Shown piece by piece: positions 13,601-28,600 of a stretch of 64,000 bases of DNA. The notes below the pieces were generated by a model that saw only the letters and a program-made list of their open reading frames with translations, ran no database searches and was not told the DNA's origin. Where the stretch lies: contig CP136064.1 of assembly GCA_032622095.1 (NCBI GenBank), positions 248,963,827-249,027,826 on the forward strand, in the 5' to 3' direction. Numbering within the stretch: position 1 is the first letter of the stretch; every line of letters begins with the position of its first letter. Position numbers and translations under genes: made by a program. This DNA is from Siphonodentalium dalli. Lineage: Eukaryota; Mollusca; Scaphopoda; Gadilida; Siphonodentaliidae.

Positions 13601-16600
13601 CTGTTGGCTCATGTTCACACATTTTTTTTATTAAATGCGCTAAAAGAGCCTGTTCTGACCCATCCTCGGTCATTTTAACCAGAGCTAATTACAAACAAAC
13701 ATTCGAACAAAAAAAATGAAATTTCAACAAAAAGACAAAATTTGAACTCGAAATTACTATATTTTTTAGCTGAACTTTACTTGTAAAGTTTGAGCTATTG
13801 CCATGGATTGGTATCAGTCGACAATGTGTACATGTGCATGTGTGGAGACGTTCGTCAACAATTTGCATTAGCACAGGTCAGATCGTCATGAAATTTGTCA
13901 TGCATGTTAACATTGACATGCAGATGGGAACGAGTCATTTTGGGGTCATTCCTCCATTAACCATGGCGCCGGCAGCCATCTTCGATTTTACTCTTTGCAA
14001 GACTAAATCCTTTGGTATGGGCAACAAGTCATGCCGGTACCTTTGGTCAGATCATTATGAAATTTGTTATGGCTGTTGATAATGACATGTAGATGGGAAC
14101 GAGTCATTTTGGGGTCATTCAGCAAAATAACATGGCTGCCAGTGGCCATCTTGGATTTCAAAATTCAATTTATTATTCCATTCATTTCTCATCACAAAAA
14201 ATTTACTTCTTCGCATAGTTGATATAATGAACTGCAGTGTCATGGACACTTTAATTTATTTTGGTGTTACATTAAAATCATTTTGATATCTTTGTTTCTT
14301 TGTTGACAGGTTGAACAGTTTGCCTCATGTATCTCATTTCTACAGAGGAACTGTATGAGACCGGTGGTTATTGTAGGTAAACATATCGATGATTCATCAC
14401 AACTTACACCAGAAAAACTCAAGGTAAATGATTTCTCTTCTCACATGGATCTTTCTTGTTTGAATCTCCATATAATATATTTGTAAATTTTATCTTATCA
14501 GACTGATTGAATACATAGTGAAGATTTTTAAATAATGTTGATATTTTGCTGAAAACATAAATAATTTATAATTTACGATCCAGAACCTGCATTTCTATAA
14601 ATATGTTCACACAAGCCAAGTGTGTCTGATTATGATTATGATTTCGCAGAATATGGTTCTCTGATGGTGAATTTAGTGATATTCTGCACAGCGTGCGAGC
14701 ATCACCAAATTCACCCTCTGTGGACCTCATTCTGTTTAAGCCTCATCTTCTGGGAGGTATCTATAATCTCAAATTAACATTGTTTTTAGTTACTTTTTTC
14801 CTTCTGTTAAGTTTTAATATCCCCCCTAATTTGCAGAAGATAATGCATAATCAAGGTAAGTAATGGGTGAACATCACCAACTTCGACTGGTGAACTTCAA
14901 TCTGAGCTTCATAGTTGAAAAAAACTTTTTGCCCCAATTCCTTTTGTATATTATGAAAATAAAATTAGTTTCAAGTCAACTTCAATCTGATCCTAGTTCT
15001 CCCATAGCAGATGAGGCCTAAGCAGAATGAGGTTTCCAGAGGGTGAATTTGGTGAATCTAGCCCGCTGTGCGGAATATCGTCACTAAATTCACCCTCTGG
15101 CGACCTCATTCTGCAATTGTCAGACACACTATATCGAGGCTTGTTTTCACAGCAAATGAGGCTGAAGCTAGGTGCTGATTGCATGGTGCTAACGAGTCTA
15201 CTGGAGCTGAATGGTGTGCATGCACGACCGATGTTCTCTGGCAGTAACATTCTACAGTCCACACAGCCAAACCCGTGAGTGCTGCTGTTACTAACTGTAC
15301 TAACCGTTCAGCCTGTAATTCTCTTAACCCTTTCATGACGTGAGCAACGCTGGTGCAGCATTAAATATCTTGTGCCATTGCATTATCTTATATATGAGAG
15401 TCTCCCATAGGGAGCCTCGCATATATAAGATAATGCAATGGCTTACAGGTAATGGTAAATATTGTTAGGCCAATGTATTATCTTATATATGTGAGGCTCA
15501 CTATGGGAGACTCTCATATATAAGAGAATGCATTGGCACAGGGTTTTTGCAAAATTTCAGGAAGCTCCAGTCATGGAAGGGTTATCATAACTGAGATTCA
15601 ATCTGAAATGTAAAGACCATGACCTCCAATCGTTCAATTGTGACCTCTAAAGACTAAATATTTTGGAACTCCCATAGGGAATCTCGCATATATATGAGAA
15701 TGGACTGGCTTACAAGGTCAAGGTAAATATTGTTAGGCCAATGTATTTTCTTATAATTTCGAGGCTCCCTATGGGAGACTTACATGTATAAGAGAATGCA
15801 CTGGCACAGGATCTTTAATGCTGCACCAGCACAGCTCCCACCATGAAAGGGTTAAATAAAACTGAGAATCAATTTGAAAGATCAAAACCATGACCATCAT
15901 AATTATTCAATCATTCAATTTTTTTATGGTACCTATACCATATCAATGTTTATATACAGTGCCAAATGACAATACCCTTACTTTACTTAACCCTTCAAAT
16001 TGTTAAAATTAAAACACAATTACAATTCCTTGGCTTTTCTGCTTATATTTCTGTAGACATTCAGAACATGGCTTAAAGGCCCACTTATTTTTCAAATCAT
16101 AGCGGAAACCCTGTATACATAGTGTCCATTCTCACAATTATATTATGTAAAACAAATTTATACATTATGCATGATGGAGACCTAAAATATAGACATATTA
16201 AAGTTATCCTGTCAAAAAAAAAAATTTAAAGAGCAAAATTATTCTCTTTTGCAGAAACAACGGTTTCTTTTGAGCATGTCCTACTTTATACTAATTACAT
16301 CCATGCTAATATTTATATATACAACAATAGCATAGTTTTTTTGTAGATGAACGAATATTTCGCGAGGCTCCTCTTTCAACAAGATGAGATATCGTCCTTC
16401 TCAAAACACACTATGCTATTGTTGTACTTATCTTATATTGACCTTACCTTATTAGCTCAACTTTAATTTGTAAAGTTTGAGCTATTGCCATGGCTTTGTC
16501 ATCCGTGTGTGCGTGTGTACATAAGGCGTCAACAATGCAGGCTACAGGTCGTACCTTTTGTCGGATCATTATGAAATTTGTCATAGCTGTTGACATCAAC

Positions 16601-19600
16601 ATTTAGACCAGAATGATTAATTTTGGGGTCATTCGCAAAATAAACATGGCCGCCAGTGGCCATCTTGGATTTCAAAATTCAATCCATTAGCACGGGCCAC
16701 AGGTCGTACTGTTCGTCTGATCATCATGAAATTTGTCATGGATGATAATATTGACATGTAGATGGGAACGAGTAATTTTGGGGTCATTCGGCCAAAAAAC
16801 ATGGCCGCCAGCAGCCATCTTGGATTTTACTCTTTGTATGACTAAATCCTTTAGCACGGGGCTACAGGTCGTATATTTAGTCTGATCATCATAAAAGTTG
16901 TCATGGCTGTTGAAATTGGAATGTAGATGGGAACGAGTCATTTTGGGGTCATTCGGACAAAAAAGATGGCCGCCAGCAGCCATCTTGCATTTAAAAATTT
17001 AATCCATTAGCACGGGCCACAGGTCGTACTGTTCGTCTGATCATCATGAAATTTGTCATGGATGTTAATATTGACATGTAGATGGGAACGAGTAATTTTG
17101 GGGTCATTTGGCTAAAAAACATGGCCACCAGCAGCCATCTTGGATTTTACTCTTTGTATGACTAAATTCTTTAGTATGGGCTACAGGTCGTACCTTTAAT
17201 CGGATCGTCATAAAATTTGTCATGAATGTTAATAATGACATGTAGATGGGAACGAGTCATTTTGGGGTCATTCGGCCATAAAACATGGCCGCCAGCAGCC
17301 ATCTTGGATTTTACTCTTTGTATGACTAAATTCTTTAGCATGGGCTACAGGTCGTACCTTTAGTCTGATCGTCATAAAATTTGTCATTGATGTTAACGAT
17401 GACATGTAGATGGGAACGACTCATTTTGGTGTCATTCGGCCAAAAACATGGCCTCCAGCAGCCATCTTGGATTTTACTTTTCTCTTCATGTCTATAAACT
17501 AGTATTAGACAGTCAACTTTCCACATTCCTAATTGCTCCATTGACTGTAATACATTAAATTATTCCCTTTCCAAGTTGAGCTACAGTGTCATTGACACTT
17601 TCATTTATTTATTTCTTGATTTTTTGGGGGACCTTTTTGAGGTTTTTTCTGAGTGAAACTATGTTTTCACCCATTTTGTTTACAAAAATGGCTGTTACAG
17701 AAAAGACAACTAAATCCATCCGTTTTGTTAAACAAATTTATCTTTAGCATTTTAACTCCATGCCAGTAATTTATAATTAAAGTTGAAAATGTTCCAATTT
17801 TTGTGTTTACCCATACCATAGTATGGTAAACATAGTGTCGTTGTCCGGATTGACCACTCGTCGTTAGTCCGTCAGTCTGTCTGTCTGTCTGTCTGGCTGT
17901 AGACACTTTACGCATGGTGCGATAACTCGAACATTTTATATCTGATCGGAACCAAATTTTGTATATGAATTTCTTAGCATAAAAGACAGATCGAGTTCGA
18001 ATATGGGTTTGATTGGACTATTTTTAACTGAGTTATGGCCCTTTTTCGAAAATATATATTCACTCCAAAAAAAAAAATTTATTTCCTTGCTCAATTTAAC
18101 CAAAAAAAAAATGAATATGAATAAATAAATAAAAATAATATATAATAAAATATTTTTTGTTTAAATAATTAAAAAAAAAAATTTGAAAAACTAACACCAT
18201 TATAACTCTGCCAAGGGTATCCTGAGTCACCACACCAAATTTGGTTTAAAATCGGTCCATAATCTTGTGTTATGTACTGGTAAATTTGTTTGGAGCGACT
18301 TTAAACTTTAAACCCAATTCATCAATTCCATCTCATGCCTTTGGACTACTTAGCTATTGATAAGTCTATATTATTTCCTGATGTCTCTTATGCCAGTTGA
18401 TGTGCAAATAATCTGATAAAGAAAGCTATGGTATCTAATTTAAAATAAAGATTCAAAAATAAACATCACATGTTATTAACCGTAGGCTTGGACATCTGTG
18501 CTGTTGAGTGATATCTTCAGATGGTCTGAGGTCATTATAATTGTTATTGGTTTAATGGAGAAGTCAGTGTTGACAGCTCTGCTATTTAATTGATATTAAT
18601 GGGTCAGCAGTCAGGTGGCTTATCTGTATACTATATTGTTGTTAGAATGTGATACATTATTATTGTAAACTTAAATTGGACTCTCTTAACCCAAGTATTC
18701 CATGTCCAGGCCACCTTTCACATTTAACCCAAGGCTGTGGTGGTTTAGCTGTACCAGTGCATTCTCTTATATAAATGCGAGTGACCCATAAATTCCAATA
18801 ATTTGTGTTATGTACATTTGTCTATAATAGTACATAACAGTATACTCTATAATTCAACACCAAAACTCTCATTTATGATTCCGATCATAGTAATTTACTC
18901 TCGCCAAGGGATGGGTTAACATCTGCCGATCGTGATCGGCCTCTCGTTACTTGATTATCACATAATTTTCATTTAATTTTAATAGAAAAGGCAATAATTC
19001 TATTTGATTTGATCATTTCAGAAACGAACTTGTCGGAACACTTTCTGGTGTTAATTCAGATCCGGTGAGATGGTGCTTACACACTAAACACATTCCCATC
19101 ATTCCGGCAGTGGGAGAGACATCGGTCGGCCAGTTAGTCGCCCTCGACATGTGGCATGTCACAGAGGAGTTGGCTAAAGCATTGGAGCCTATGAAAATCA
19201 TGAAGATTAACACAGTTGGTGGATTACTCGATGAAGATGGTCATGTATGTACATGTCAGTTTAAGAATCTACATTCAATTACTATTAATTACTAGGCGAT
19301 TGCCCGTCAAATATGACAGATTTCAATGATGGCATCACTATCAATACAGGCTATTAATTGTGTCCACCGATCCAAGCAGCATAACTCTAAATTTATTGTA
19401 GTACATTGTGCCATGATAACAGGTAAAATATTGCTTGTATGGTCCTCAGAAAACGTGCTATATCTCAGGTTTTCTTTAACCGATCGTGTGTTATATTCTA
19501 AGACGTGCAACCTGACATGGTCAAAATTTGGGCGCAATCGGACATGAGGGTCATATATTTTTAAACGCGCCAAAATCATGACAGAGTTACAGACACACAC

Positions 19601-22600
19601 ACAAAAACTTGCCTTTTATATAGATAGATGATAGGGCTGTAACGATTCATCGTGAATTCAATGTATGATGATATGCATTCAACCGATACACATATTGTAT
19701 CATGTCGTGTCTATCGCGATACAGGAAATCAAGCAATTTCTGAAGATGGGCATGTGTAAAAGAGCAAAACCGAGAATGTTCTCTCAAGTTTAAATGTATA
19801 TTATGTGTATTTGACTCATTAGGCTAACAATTAAACTGTATCTTTATTTATAATGAACTCTACCTCCAGTTATAAACAAGTTGGTCTGATAATTCAGGTG
19901 GTATTCAATAGGAATACTAATTTAGTGTATCTTGATATGTATCGTATCATTGATAATATATCATGATTCATATCATATCATATCAGATCTGAATGAATTT
20001 TGATACGGAGGTTTGACTGAGTTATCGACCTTTATTTGTAAATTTTTGACAATTTATGTCTGTCCGGCTTGGTAACTCAAACAAATATGAACTGATTCCA
20101 ATAAATTTGGGTATTCATGCAGGTTTTATTCAGTCATCACAGGCCAGATTAAAACATCTTTCGAATTGAGCCACATCAGAAAATTAATAAACCTCAGCGG
20201 AAAGCCACCTTGGCAGGGGGGATACTCTGGGTGGCGGTGGATACTCTGGGTGGGGTGTACTCTGGGTGGGGGATACTCTGATCAGGGAATACTCTGGGCA
20301 GGGGATACTCTAGGCGGGGAGGGGGATACTCTGGGCGGGGGAGATACTCTGGGAGGGGGTTACTCTGGACGGCGGGATACTCTGGGTGGTGGTGGATACT
20401 CTGCTCAGCTGGGGATAATCTGGGCGGTGATTGATACTCTGTATGGCAGGGGATACACTGTATGGCAGGGGATACTCTGTGCATCAGGGGGTACTCTGGG
20501 TGGCGGGGGATACTCTGTGCAGCAGGGGATACTCTGGGTGGGCGGGGAATACTCTGTGCATCAGGGGGTAGTCTGGGTGGCGGGGGATACTCTGGGCAGC
20601 GGGGGATACTCTGCACTTGTTGTGATTGGTAGTCAACTGTATATTATGATGCAATTCTGAGTCATTTGCAGAATGAGGTCCCCAGAGGGTGAATTTAGTG
20701 ATGCTATCCCACACAGTGGGCTAATTTCACCAAATCACCCTCTTGGAACCTCATTCTGCATGGCCTCATCTGCTATGGGAGACATGGACTCAGATTGAAG
20801 TTCCCAATTGGGGAATATTAAGTGATGTTCACCCATTGGGAACCTCTATTTTGCAATGTGTTGTCTGCTAATTTGTGGATATAGATAAACTAAACTAAAA
20901 AAAATAGAATCTACGTGAGAAACTTTCCAGAGAAGATGAGGCCTGAGCAGAATCAGGTCCCCAGAGGGTGAATTTAGTGATGCTAGCCGCTATGTGAATA
21001 GCATCACTAAATTCACCCTCTGGGGACCTCATTCTGCAAATGACAGGCACCTTATTCTCAGGCCTGATTATGATGCAAGCAAGAACTTAATTTTCCAGAT
21101 CACATTATACAAATTTGGTGTTTTGACTCGGGCTAACCTGGCAGAGGTTATTACTGTTATAATTTAATTAAATTTTTATTTTTTTTATTTTAAATGTTTG
21201 TTAATTTGGGCAAGGAGCTCAAATCTTAAAAAAAAAAAAAAAAATTTAAAAACATTTTTTTTTAACGATCAAACTGTTTAAATGATCAAAATGTGCACAA
21301 AGCACACACAGAGGCAGGCCCCTAATGCACAAAGGGGACACAGACCCCTTTTGAAGGGGCTGCAGTCCCCTCCGAGTGTTTCATCTGGTATAGTGATAAT
21401 TCAACCATAGTAATCTGAGCACATTTTGAGCACAACTGTATGCATTTTGATCACTGCTGTATTGTAATGCAATTATATAGTGCATTGCAGTATGATACAG
21501 CAGTGATCAAAATATACATGTATTTGTATACAAAAACAATGACTTGTTTATGTTTATAGATGGTAAATATAGAAATGTGTGTTAACTTTTGCCATCAAGA
21601 CTTCTGTCAGATGAATAGGGATGATAAGTATTTATATATTTACTTATTTATGGAAGGTCATAACTTGAGGAGCACGAGGGGAAGAGGCTTTCCCTTAGAA
21701 ACAAACTATTTGCTATATCTGGACGTATATTATATTTGCAGGTTATTGCCAACATTAATATTCCAGCAGACCTATCCATTGAGAAACCCTGGTGTACTCC
21801 GGAGATTAAGGATCGAGTAAGCTCTTATTTATGAAAAACACTGATCATGCATCTCAGTCTATTTCATTTTTAAGTCATTATATTCATGTTTGAGTAAATT
21901 GAGTTATTCACAGACACTAGATACCTGAACAGCTTATCAAAAACTTCGAAATAAAAGCATCATGAGAAATCACCCTGCTCTCATGTTGAATCTACAGTTT
22001 TCCTTTTCGGAAGGAAATTTCTCCCAATAGGTGATTTGATTACATTAACATGTCAACTTTGCCCCTTTTCGACTAGGAATCTGTCGATTATTATTAGGCT
22101 TGCCACTATTTGATTAATCAGCTAACCTTCAACAGGTGTGGTAGTCGATGGTTTAGTATTTACTTTCATCGATGAATCACTCAAGGGGGATGGGGTGGGT
22201 ATGGTTGTGTATGTAAGCAGGACTATGCACTGATACCATGTCTGGAAGTAACAGTTAACAGTGTATGCAGTACATTTTACCCCGACAGCCTGTTCTTATT
22301 GCTGCTTCCTTTGCCTTTGCAGTCGCAGTCAACGTCTGGCAGTCATCTTTGATTATGTGTGACTTGTTCTGACAGTCTTTGGTGGGCCAGCGGCTTCCTT
22401 TGCCTTTGATATCAGCGCTGATGCAACTTATAAAATGTCCAGGTTATACATGGCAGTAAAAGTGACTGCATCCCCGTCACCCCCACAAAAGCTCAAATAT
22501 CTGCCACTGTCTACCTATGTCCTTGTTAACTTTAGTGCAAGTGCACGCTGCAGTTTTGCACCTTTAGCCGACTTAATGCGAAGCACGTGCTCTGCCGAAA

Positions 22601-25600
22601 TACATATCTGTGGCTCATGGACGAGAATAGCTTTACTTCATGCAATTATTGCAGTTTCTGTGCTGTCGTGTGTGCAGTTTTCAGAAACATTGGGCTCATC
22701 CGCAAATTCTGGGCAGTATTGATTAGTAAGGGCATGTTCATAATTACATTGGGACGAATGAGAGCAAGAGTATTCCTTTTTGTATGTGAAATAAAACACG
22801 GAACACTGACTGTTCAGAATGGATGTAAAGTAGCCATTGTAATTTTACATTTATCACTTTGTTCACCTGCATGTAATATAGGGTGCATATATTAACGATT
22901 AATCGATTAACCATCGACTATAATGGTCGATGAGTCGTTTCTAAAAACTCATAGTTGTGGCAACCCTTATTATTATCCTGGTATCTTCAAATATTTTAAC
23001 AATATAGATAGTTGGAAGAAAATTTTGATTCAATGTTTGTTCACAGAATACAAATTTTCTTTTCCTAAAAAAAAGCCACCGGTAAAATAAAGCCATCTTA
23101 TTCGAAGGACGTGTGGCTTAGTTTAAATTTTATTGTGTATGTATCACTATCGGCACCATCACCATGTTTTGTTTATATTTTGAGCAATCGACTCATGAGT
23201 GTGCTCTCTTTCTCACTCATTGTTTTTCTTTAGATCCAGAGAATCTCAGATCTCTTGTACCAGCTCCCCGCCAGCAGTTCTGTCGTAATCACGTCTGTCG
23301 ACAAAATGCTACAGGAACTCTTCACACACAGAGGTCTGTATTGTGTTCAATCTAAGAATTCACAGCAATTAATACACAGAACGAGACATGTGTTATACCT
23401 TTTACTGGCGCTGCGCTGGAGCAGCATTTAAAGATAATGTGCCAGTGCATTCTCTTATATATGCGAGTGTCCCATAGGGAGCCTCGCATATATAAGAGAA
23501 TGTATTGGCTTACAAGGTGATGGTAATTATTGTTAGGCCAATGTATTCTCTTATATAAGCGAGGCTCCCTATGGGAGACTTGCAAAAATAAGAGAATGCA
23601 TTGGCACAGTGTTTTCGCAAAATTTCAGGAAGCTCCAGTCATAGAAGGGTTAATGGGTTTGCCATATTGACAAACCCATTAACACACGTGTCGTTCTGTG
23701 TTTATTACACGCACCTGTCCTAGATTCTGTGACAGATAAAAAACCAGACTTAATACAAGGTCTATTCAGGCACAGTATCACATTATGTAATCAAGTAACG
23801 GCGGGGAAGCAATTACGTTGGCACTGATCGATGTCTAATGGCAGTGATCGAGTTACAACGGCGTTGGGTTGCAATTGATTGATTATATGTCAGTACAACT
23901 GAACACCATGGTAAACAAGAGGTAAGTAATGAAATCGTCCTTGACATTGCCAATTAGTAAAATTATGAAGCTGTCTATAACGATCGAGACATGACATTAA
24001 TTTACTTTTTTTTCATTCACAATTTTCCCATGGCGTTGTGAGATTTCGAAAATCTTCCCTGCTGTAGCAATATTTAGGTATAAATGATATACATCTATAT
24101 ATATAAAACCTGTTGTCTGTGTATGTGTATGTGTGTATAACTCGGTCACGCTTTTGGCGCGTTTATAACTTTTCAACCATGGGTACAATGTGGCCCAAAT
24201 TTGTACCACGGCCTATATTTTGTCGTAAAAGATGACTCACCAAATTTCACGCCGATTGATCAAAGCAAACCGGAGATCTAACATGGTCCCCAAATGCAGT
24301 ATTTGCACTCAAGTATAGACACTATTTCTTATGACGTTTGTCGAAATGACATCATGTGACGTCGCACGCAAGCCCACACTTGCTTTTCTATTGTAGACGA
24401 ACCGTGCGCATGGTGAGCTCTGCCAAAGCGTTGTTGGAAATAGGCACTAAATTAATTTGTCATTTCAGGTTGAATGTGAATATAAGTAACAATGTTGATT
24501 TTGTCGTGGAAGTTCATATAGTGGGGTGTATAGGGTCGAGACTCGAACGCTCTACCATCGTTGGGAATGGGTGCTAATTATGGTATTTTAATTTGCCAGT
24601 TCGCTGTGAACATAATAAAGAATGCTGTCTTTGTTATGAAAGTTTTGCATTGAGTGTGGAATCGAAAGGTATAGTAATAAAGTAAAATATCTTGATTGTT
24701 GCGTTCTATATGTGCATGCATATATGTCGGTTGGGGGGGGGATAGAAAATACAGTTTTATTGAACTAAAGTGTTCCCACAAATGGGCCTGTGTTCCTTAG
24801 GCTGTGTGATGAATACAGGCTCCCAAGTGGTCCATTTAAGATCAAAATGTGCCATCGCTGAATGAAGGCTCCCGAATTGAGTACGTTTCAGTTAGTATAT
24901 AGTAATATTTAAATATGCTGATTTTGTTTTGTTCAATGTGTGCATGTGTATATGTGAGGTGGTGTGTAGAAATATAGTTTTAGTGAAATAAAGTGTTCCC
25001 TCGCGCATCCAGTGATAAAAAAGAGAAGCATGACCATTCCATTTCTAATATAGAAATGTGAATTTGTTCATGACGGCGGACACGAGAAAGTAACAAAGAA
25101 CATGTAAATACCCGTCATTTTGTGATGGGCAATCCCCTAGTTATATATAAACATCGTAAATTACGTTATACTCGCAAAACATCAACTTTTTGTTAAAAGA
25201 CTTAGGCCCAACCTATATATATATACATGCCCTCTATAGACATCGACTATATACCTACAGTACTTCGTACGGGTGCATAATAATACCCAGTCTGTGTAAA
25301 CATACACTCAGATTCATACCGATACTGTTTTTTTGTATATATGGGTATGCAGTTTACTCCAGACTGAATAATACCACATATTTGGCATAGACCTAACATA
25401 CCTGACTTGATATGGTATATCCCATTGTGAATGTGTTTTGGGATCTTAAACTGTAAGAATTGTATAGTAAGTAATGGAATTATGCACTAAACAAAATAAT
25501 TGACAGTTCTAAAATAAAATCCAAACACGAATTTAATCCTTTTTGTCAGTGGGGAGATCGCTCAACGCCTTTGTTCGCCCACGTCACCGCCGTTTCCTTC

Positions 25601-28600
25601 TGATTGGATGAAACCTGGACCTTTTTACTTTGTTTTTTTTTGTCGAAAGTCATAGAAACATTGGCAATTTCAAGCTAGAAACTGACATTCGCATGGAGTA
25701 GGTATTTTCTGCAAAACATTTAGACTACTGGTATGTGGATTAAAGCTGCGTATATATAACAGATGTAATTTATATAAATTGGGGCATTAATAAATGTATA
25801 TAAACAAAAGCGAGAGATAAATACACACCTTAAAATAATGTGTTACAAAACTACTCGCCTCGATTATTCTAAAAATAGTAACAATTGCCACCGTTGTTTG
25901 CCGTTAAACATCCTTGTAACTCAATAACCGTCATTGGACATCGATCCGCACTGACAAAATTGCATCCCTGCTGTTACTTGATTACATAGTGTGAGTATAC
26001 AGGGCTTGTTTTGTCTCATCTGTCATGTGTGATGATGTTTTTGTTTTAAAGTTCCTGTTTCCTGAATGAATACCTTCGAAAATCACTACCAAATCTACAG
26101 AATTGACAAAACAGACATTCAATGATGCATGGGTTTGTTAATCGACTGTGGTTAAAATATTACAGTCAGAAAAAGCTGTTCATTTCTCTGACAACAATGA
26201 TTGCGCTACTTTGCACAAAACAGTTAAAACTATTAAATGATAAAAAAAATTTTTTTACAGTTAATCCTCTGTGTTATTGTCATGGAGGTCATGCACGCAG
26301 TCATTTTAACAATGCTTATTAATGGCAACATTGTATTCCATGTATGTATAATGGTCACTGTTTTATGACCAGCGATTGTAAGATAATAAGTTAATCAGCC
26401 GAATGTTGATGATGGATTAATTAGTGTCTCTTTGTACCAATACTGTTGAAATAATATGTATGCTTTGATGACATAGACTGGTATTTTGTAACATTGCTAC
26501 TTTAATATATATTAATATAACACTAACTTGTCGAAAGCATTTCTTTTGTGTGTGCATGAGTTTATCTTCAAATGGGAATTGTTCCTAACTTTTCCACACA
26601 ATTCAACACTCAATTTAATTTGGCAGGTCATTTTTTGAATTTGGTAAAAACAAATTTCATTTTGGCTAAAGTAAAATTGGTCCAGCACCAACACTGATCT
26701 ATTCTACTAGGAGTTTCTTGCAAGTTTCTTGATGACTTTTTCTCTGTATGTGCATTTCTAACCTCCATATTTATATATGTAGGGTGTGGAACATTCTTCA
26801 AAATTACAGAACCTATCCTACTGTATAAAAGTCTAGAAGGGATAGATATTCCAAGGCTACAAGACCTTTTAAATAAGTGAGTAAACTGTAATAACTATTG
26901 ACTACATCACCTGTGCATATTTCATTTTAGTCCCAGTTTCCTTGGATGTAAGCTAGCTAGTGATATCGGTAGGGCTTGATACTAATTTACATCCAAGCCC
27001 CATTCATGATCCATCAATTTCAATTAAAGGCACGGGCGGCGTTCGTTGCAGAAATATTCATATTTGTTCAAAATCGCCATCAACAGAACGAATATTAAAA
27101 TATATATAGTTTTGTTCATATGCCAAACATAATCAGCGTGTAAATAGTATATTGTCGTCAAGACGTGCGATGGTGTACGCAGGCTCCAAGCTAGGGGGTG
27201 ATTGGGGCGAAGATCTCGCCTTAAAGTCGGCGACTTCGCCCTCGAATGTCCTCAAGGCGAAAACGAAGTCGCTTTCCAAATTTGACCAAACTTGCCTGGA
27301 ATTTACCGGTGAAAATTTTACTTGATATGCCAACCAAATATATTAAATATATCTGTCATAATTGATCTATTTGAAGTCTTAAGAATATCAAGTGTAACAG
27401 TTATTATAATGATATCAAATGATTATCCCCATTGTTCATTAATCAACAAACACTATTCAACGTAATGACTATTCACTGGTATTCACATTGTCATTGAAAC
27501 CCTTGATTCCAGTACAGCCACTGGCTTCAATGACATTGTATCTATCAGCCGACATCAAAGAGATTATTACCTCTGTCGGCAAAAAAAAAAACCACTTGTC
27601 ACAATCAGTGTCAATGTACTTTAATCTAGCAGTAAACCAATGCAGTGTTACGTCATGTCACGTGCTGTTATGCATGCTTGGTTTCCTTCAGTGGTATTGT
27701 ACAATACCACTCAAAACTAAGTGGTGTAGTGAAATCAAAAGCCCTTCCTCAGACGGAGAGTGTCTCATGTTGGATTCTTATAATGATATTTTATTAATTG
27801 GATAGGGAATACATACACTAACAACTATTAAAGTTTTAATTGTTTTTATTTCTAATTAAACATTTTGTTGGTGTAGACCTTGTTTTGATGTGAACGGTTA
27901 CGCACTCTTCATCGCGGCGACTGCCAAAACACACCCGTGTTCCGAAGTTGTAGCCCAGAATGCAGCAGTTGTAGGCCAGAATTCAACCCACTATTGACTT
28001 ACCAGTACCATTGTGCATTGTATAAGGCGCATGCACATTTTGAGGGGAAATACTAGGTAAAAAAGTAGCGACCTAGTCAGAAATCTATGCTAAATAGATA
28101 TTTTGAAATTAATAAGTGTTTCTTATGTTTTTCTTAAGTCTCCCCACTTCTCCCTATTTTGGACTGAAGTCGCCCTAAAATCTCTAGAGGGAGAAGTCAC
28201 TTCGCCCTGTCATTAATCCCTAGCTTGGGCCCTGGGTGTACGTAAAGAGCCTGCTCGTGTTACAGAAGTTTTGCTTCTGTTTACATAACACAGCGCAATT
28301 CTATTGGTTAATCACACACAAATGATATAAACGCTCTTTATTATTTCCATATAAGGAAAACAGTAACAAATAATGCTCTTTATGTTTACCGTATCCGGAT
28401 CTAAACAAAAGCCAGGTTCCGTAGCGTTTTTTGCTTTTGTTTACATAACAAATGAATAACATTTGACAATAACATACTGTTTATGCCGTATATCTGATTG
28501 GTATAAGAACAAAGTCTGTCTATATTTTACTTTTATTTCTGTTTATGGCGGTTTTTGACGGAGGTGAATATTTTAACAGCATATCCAACGCCGCCCGTAT

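Noticed and set aside
20166-20660. 164- and 140-codon frames in the G-rich repeat
   Set aside because: Low-complexity Gly/Trp/Tyr and Pro/Arg translations of a stop-poor minisatellite; open on both strands at once.
22435-22895. hAT transposase remnant in the 22096-22964 element
   Set aside because: Two overlapping frames (95 and 102 codons) contain some Cys but no BED-finger or RNase H-like spacing could be matched.
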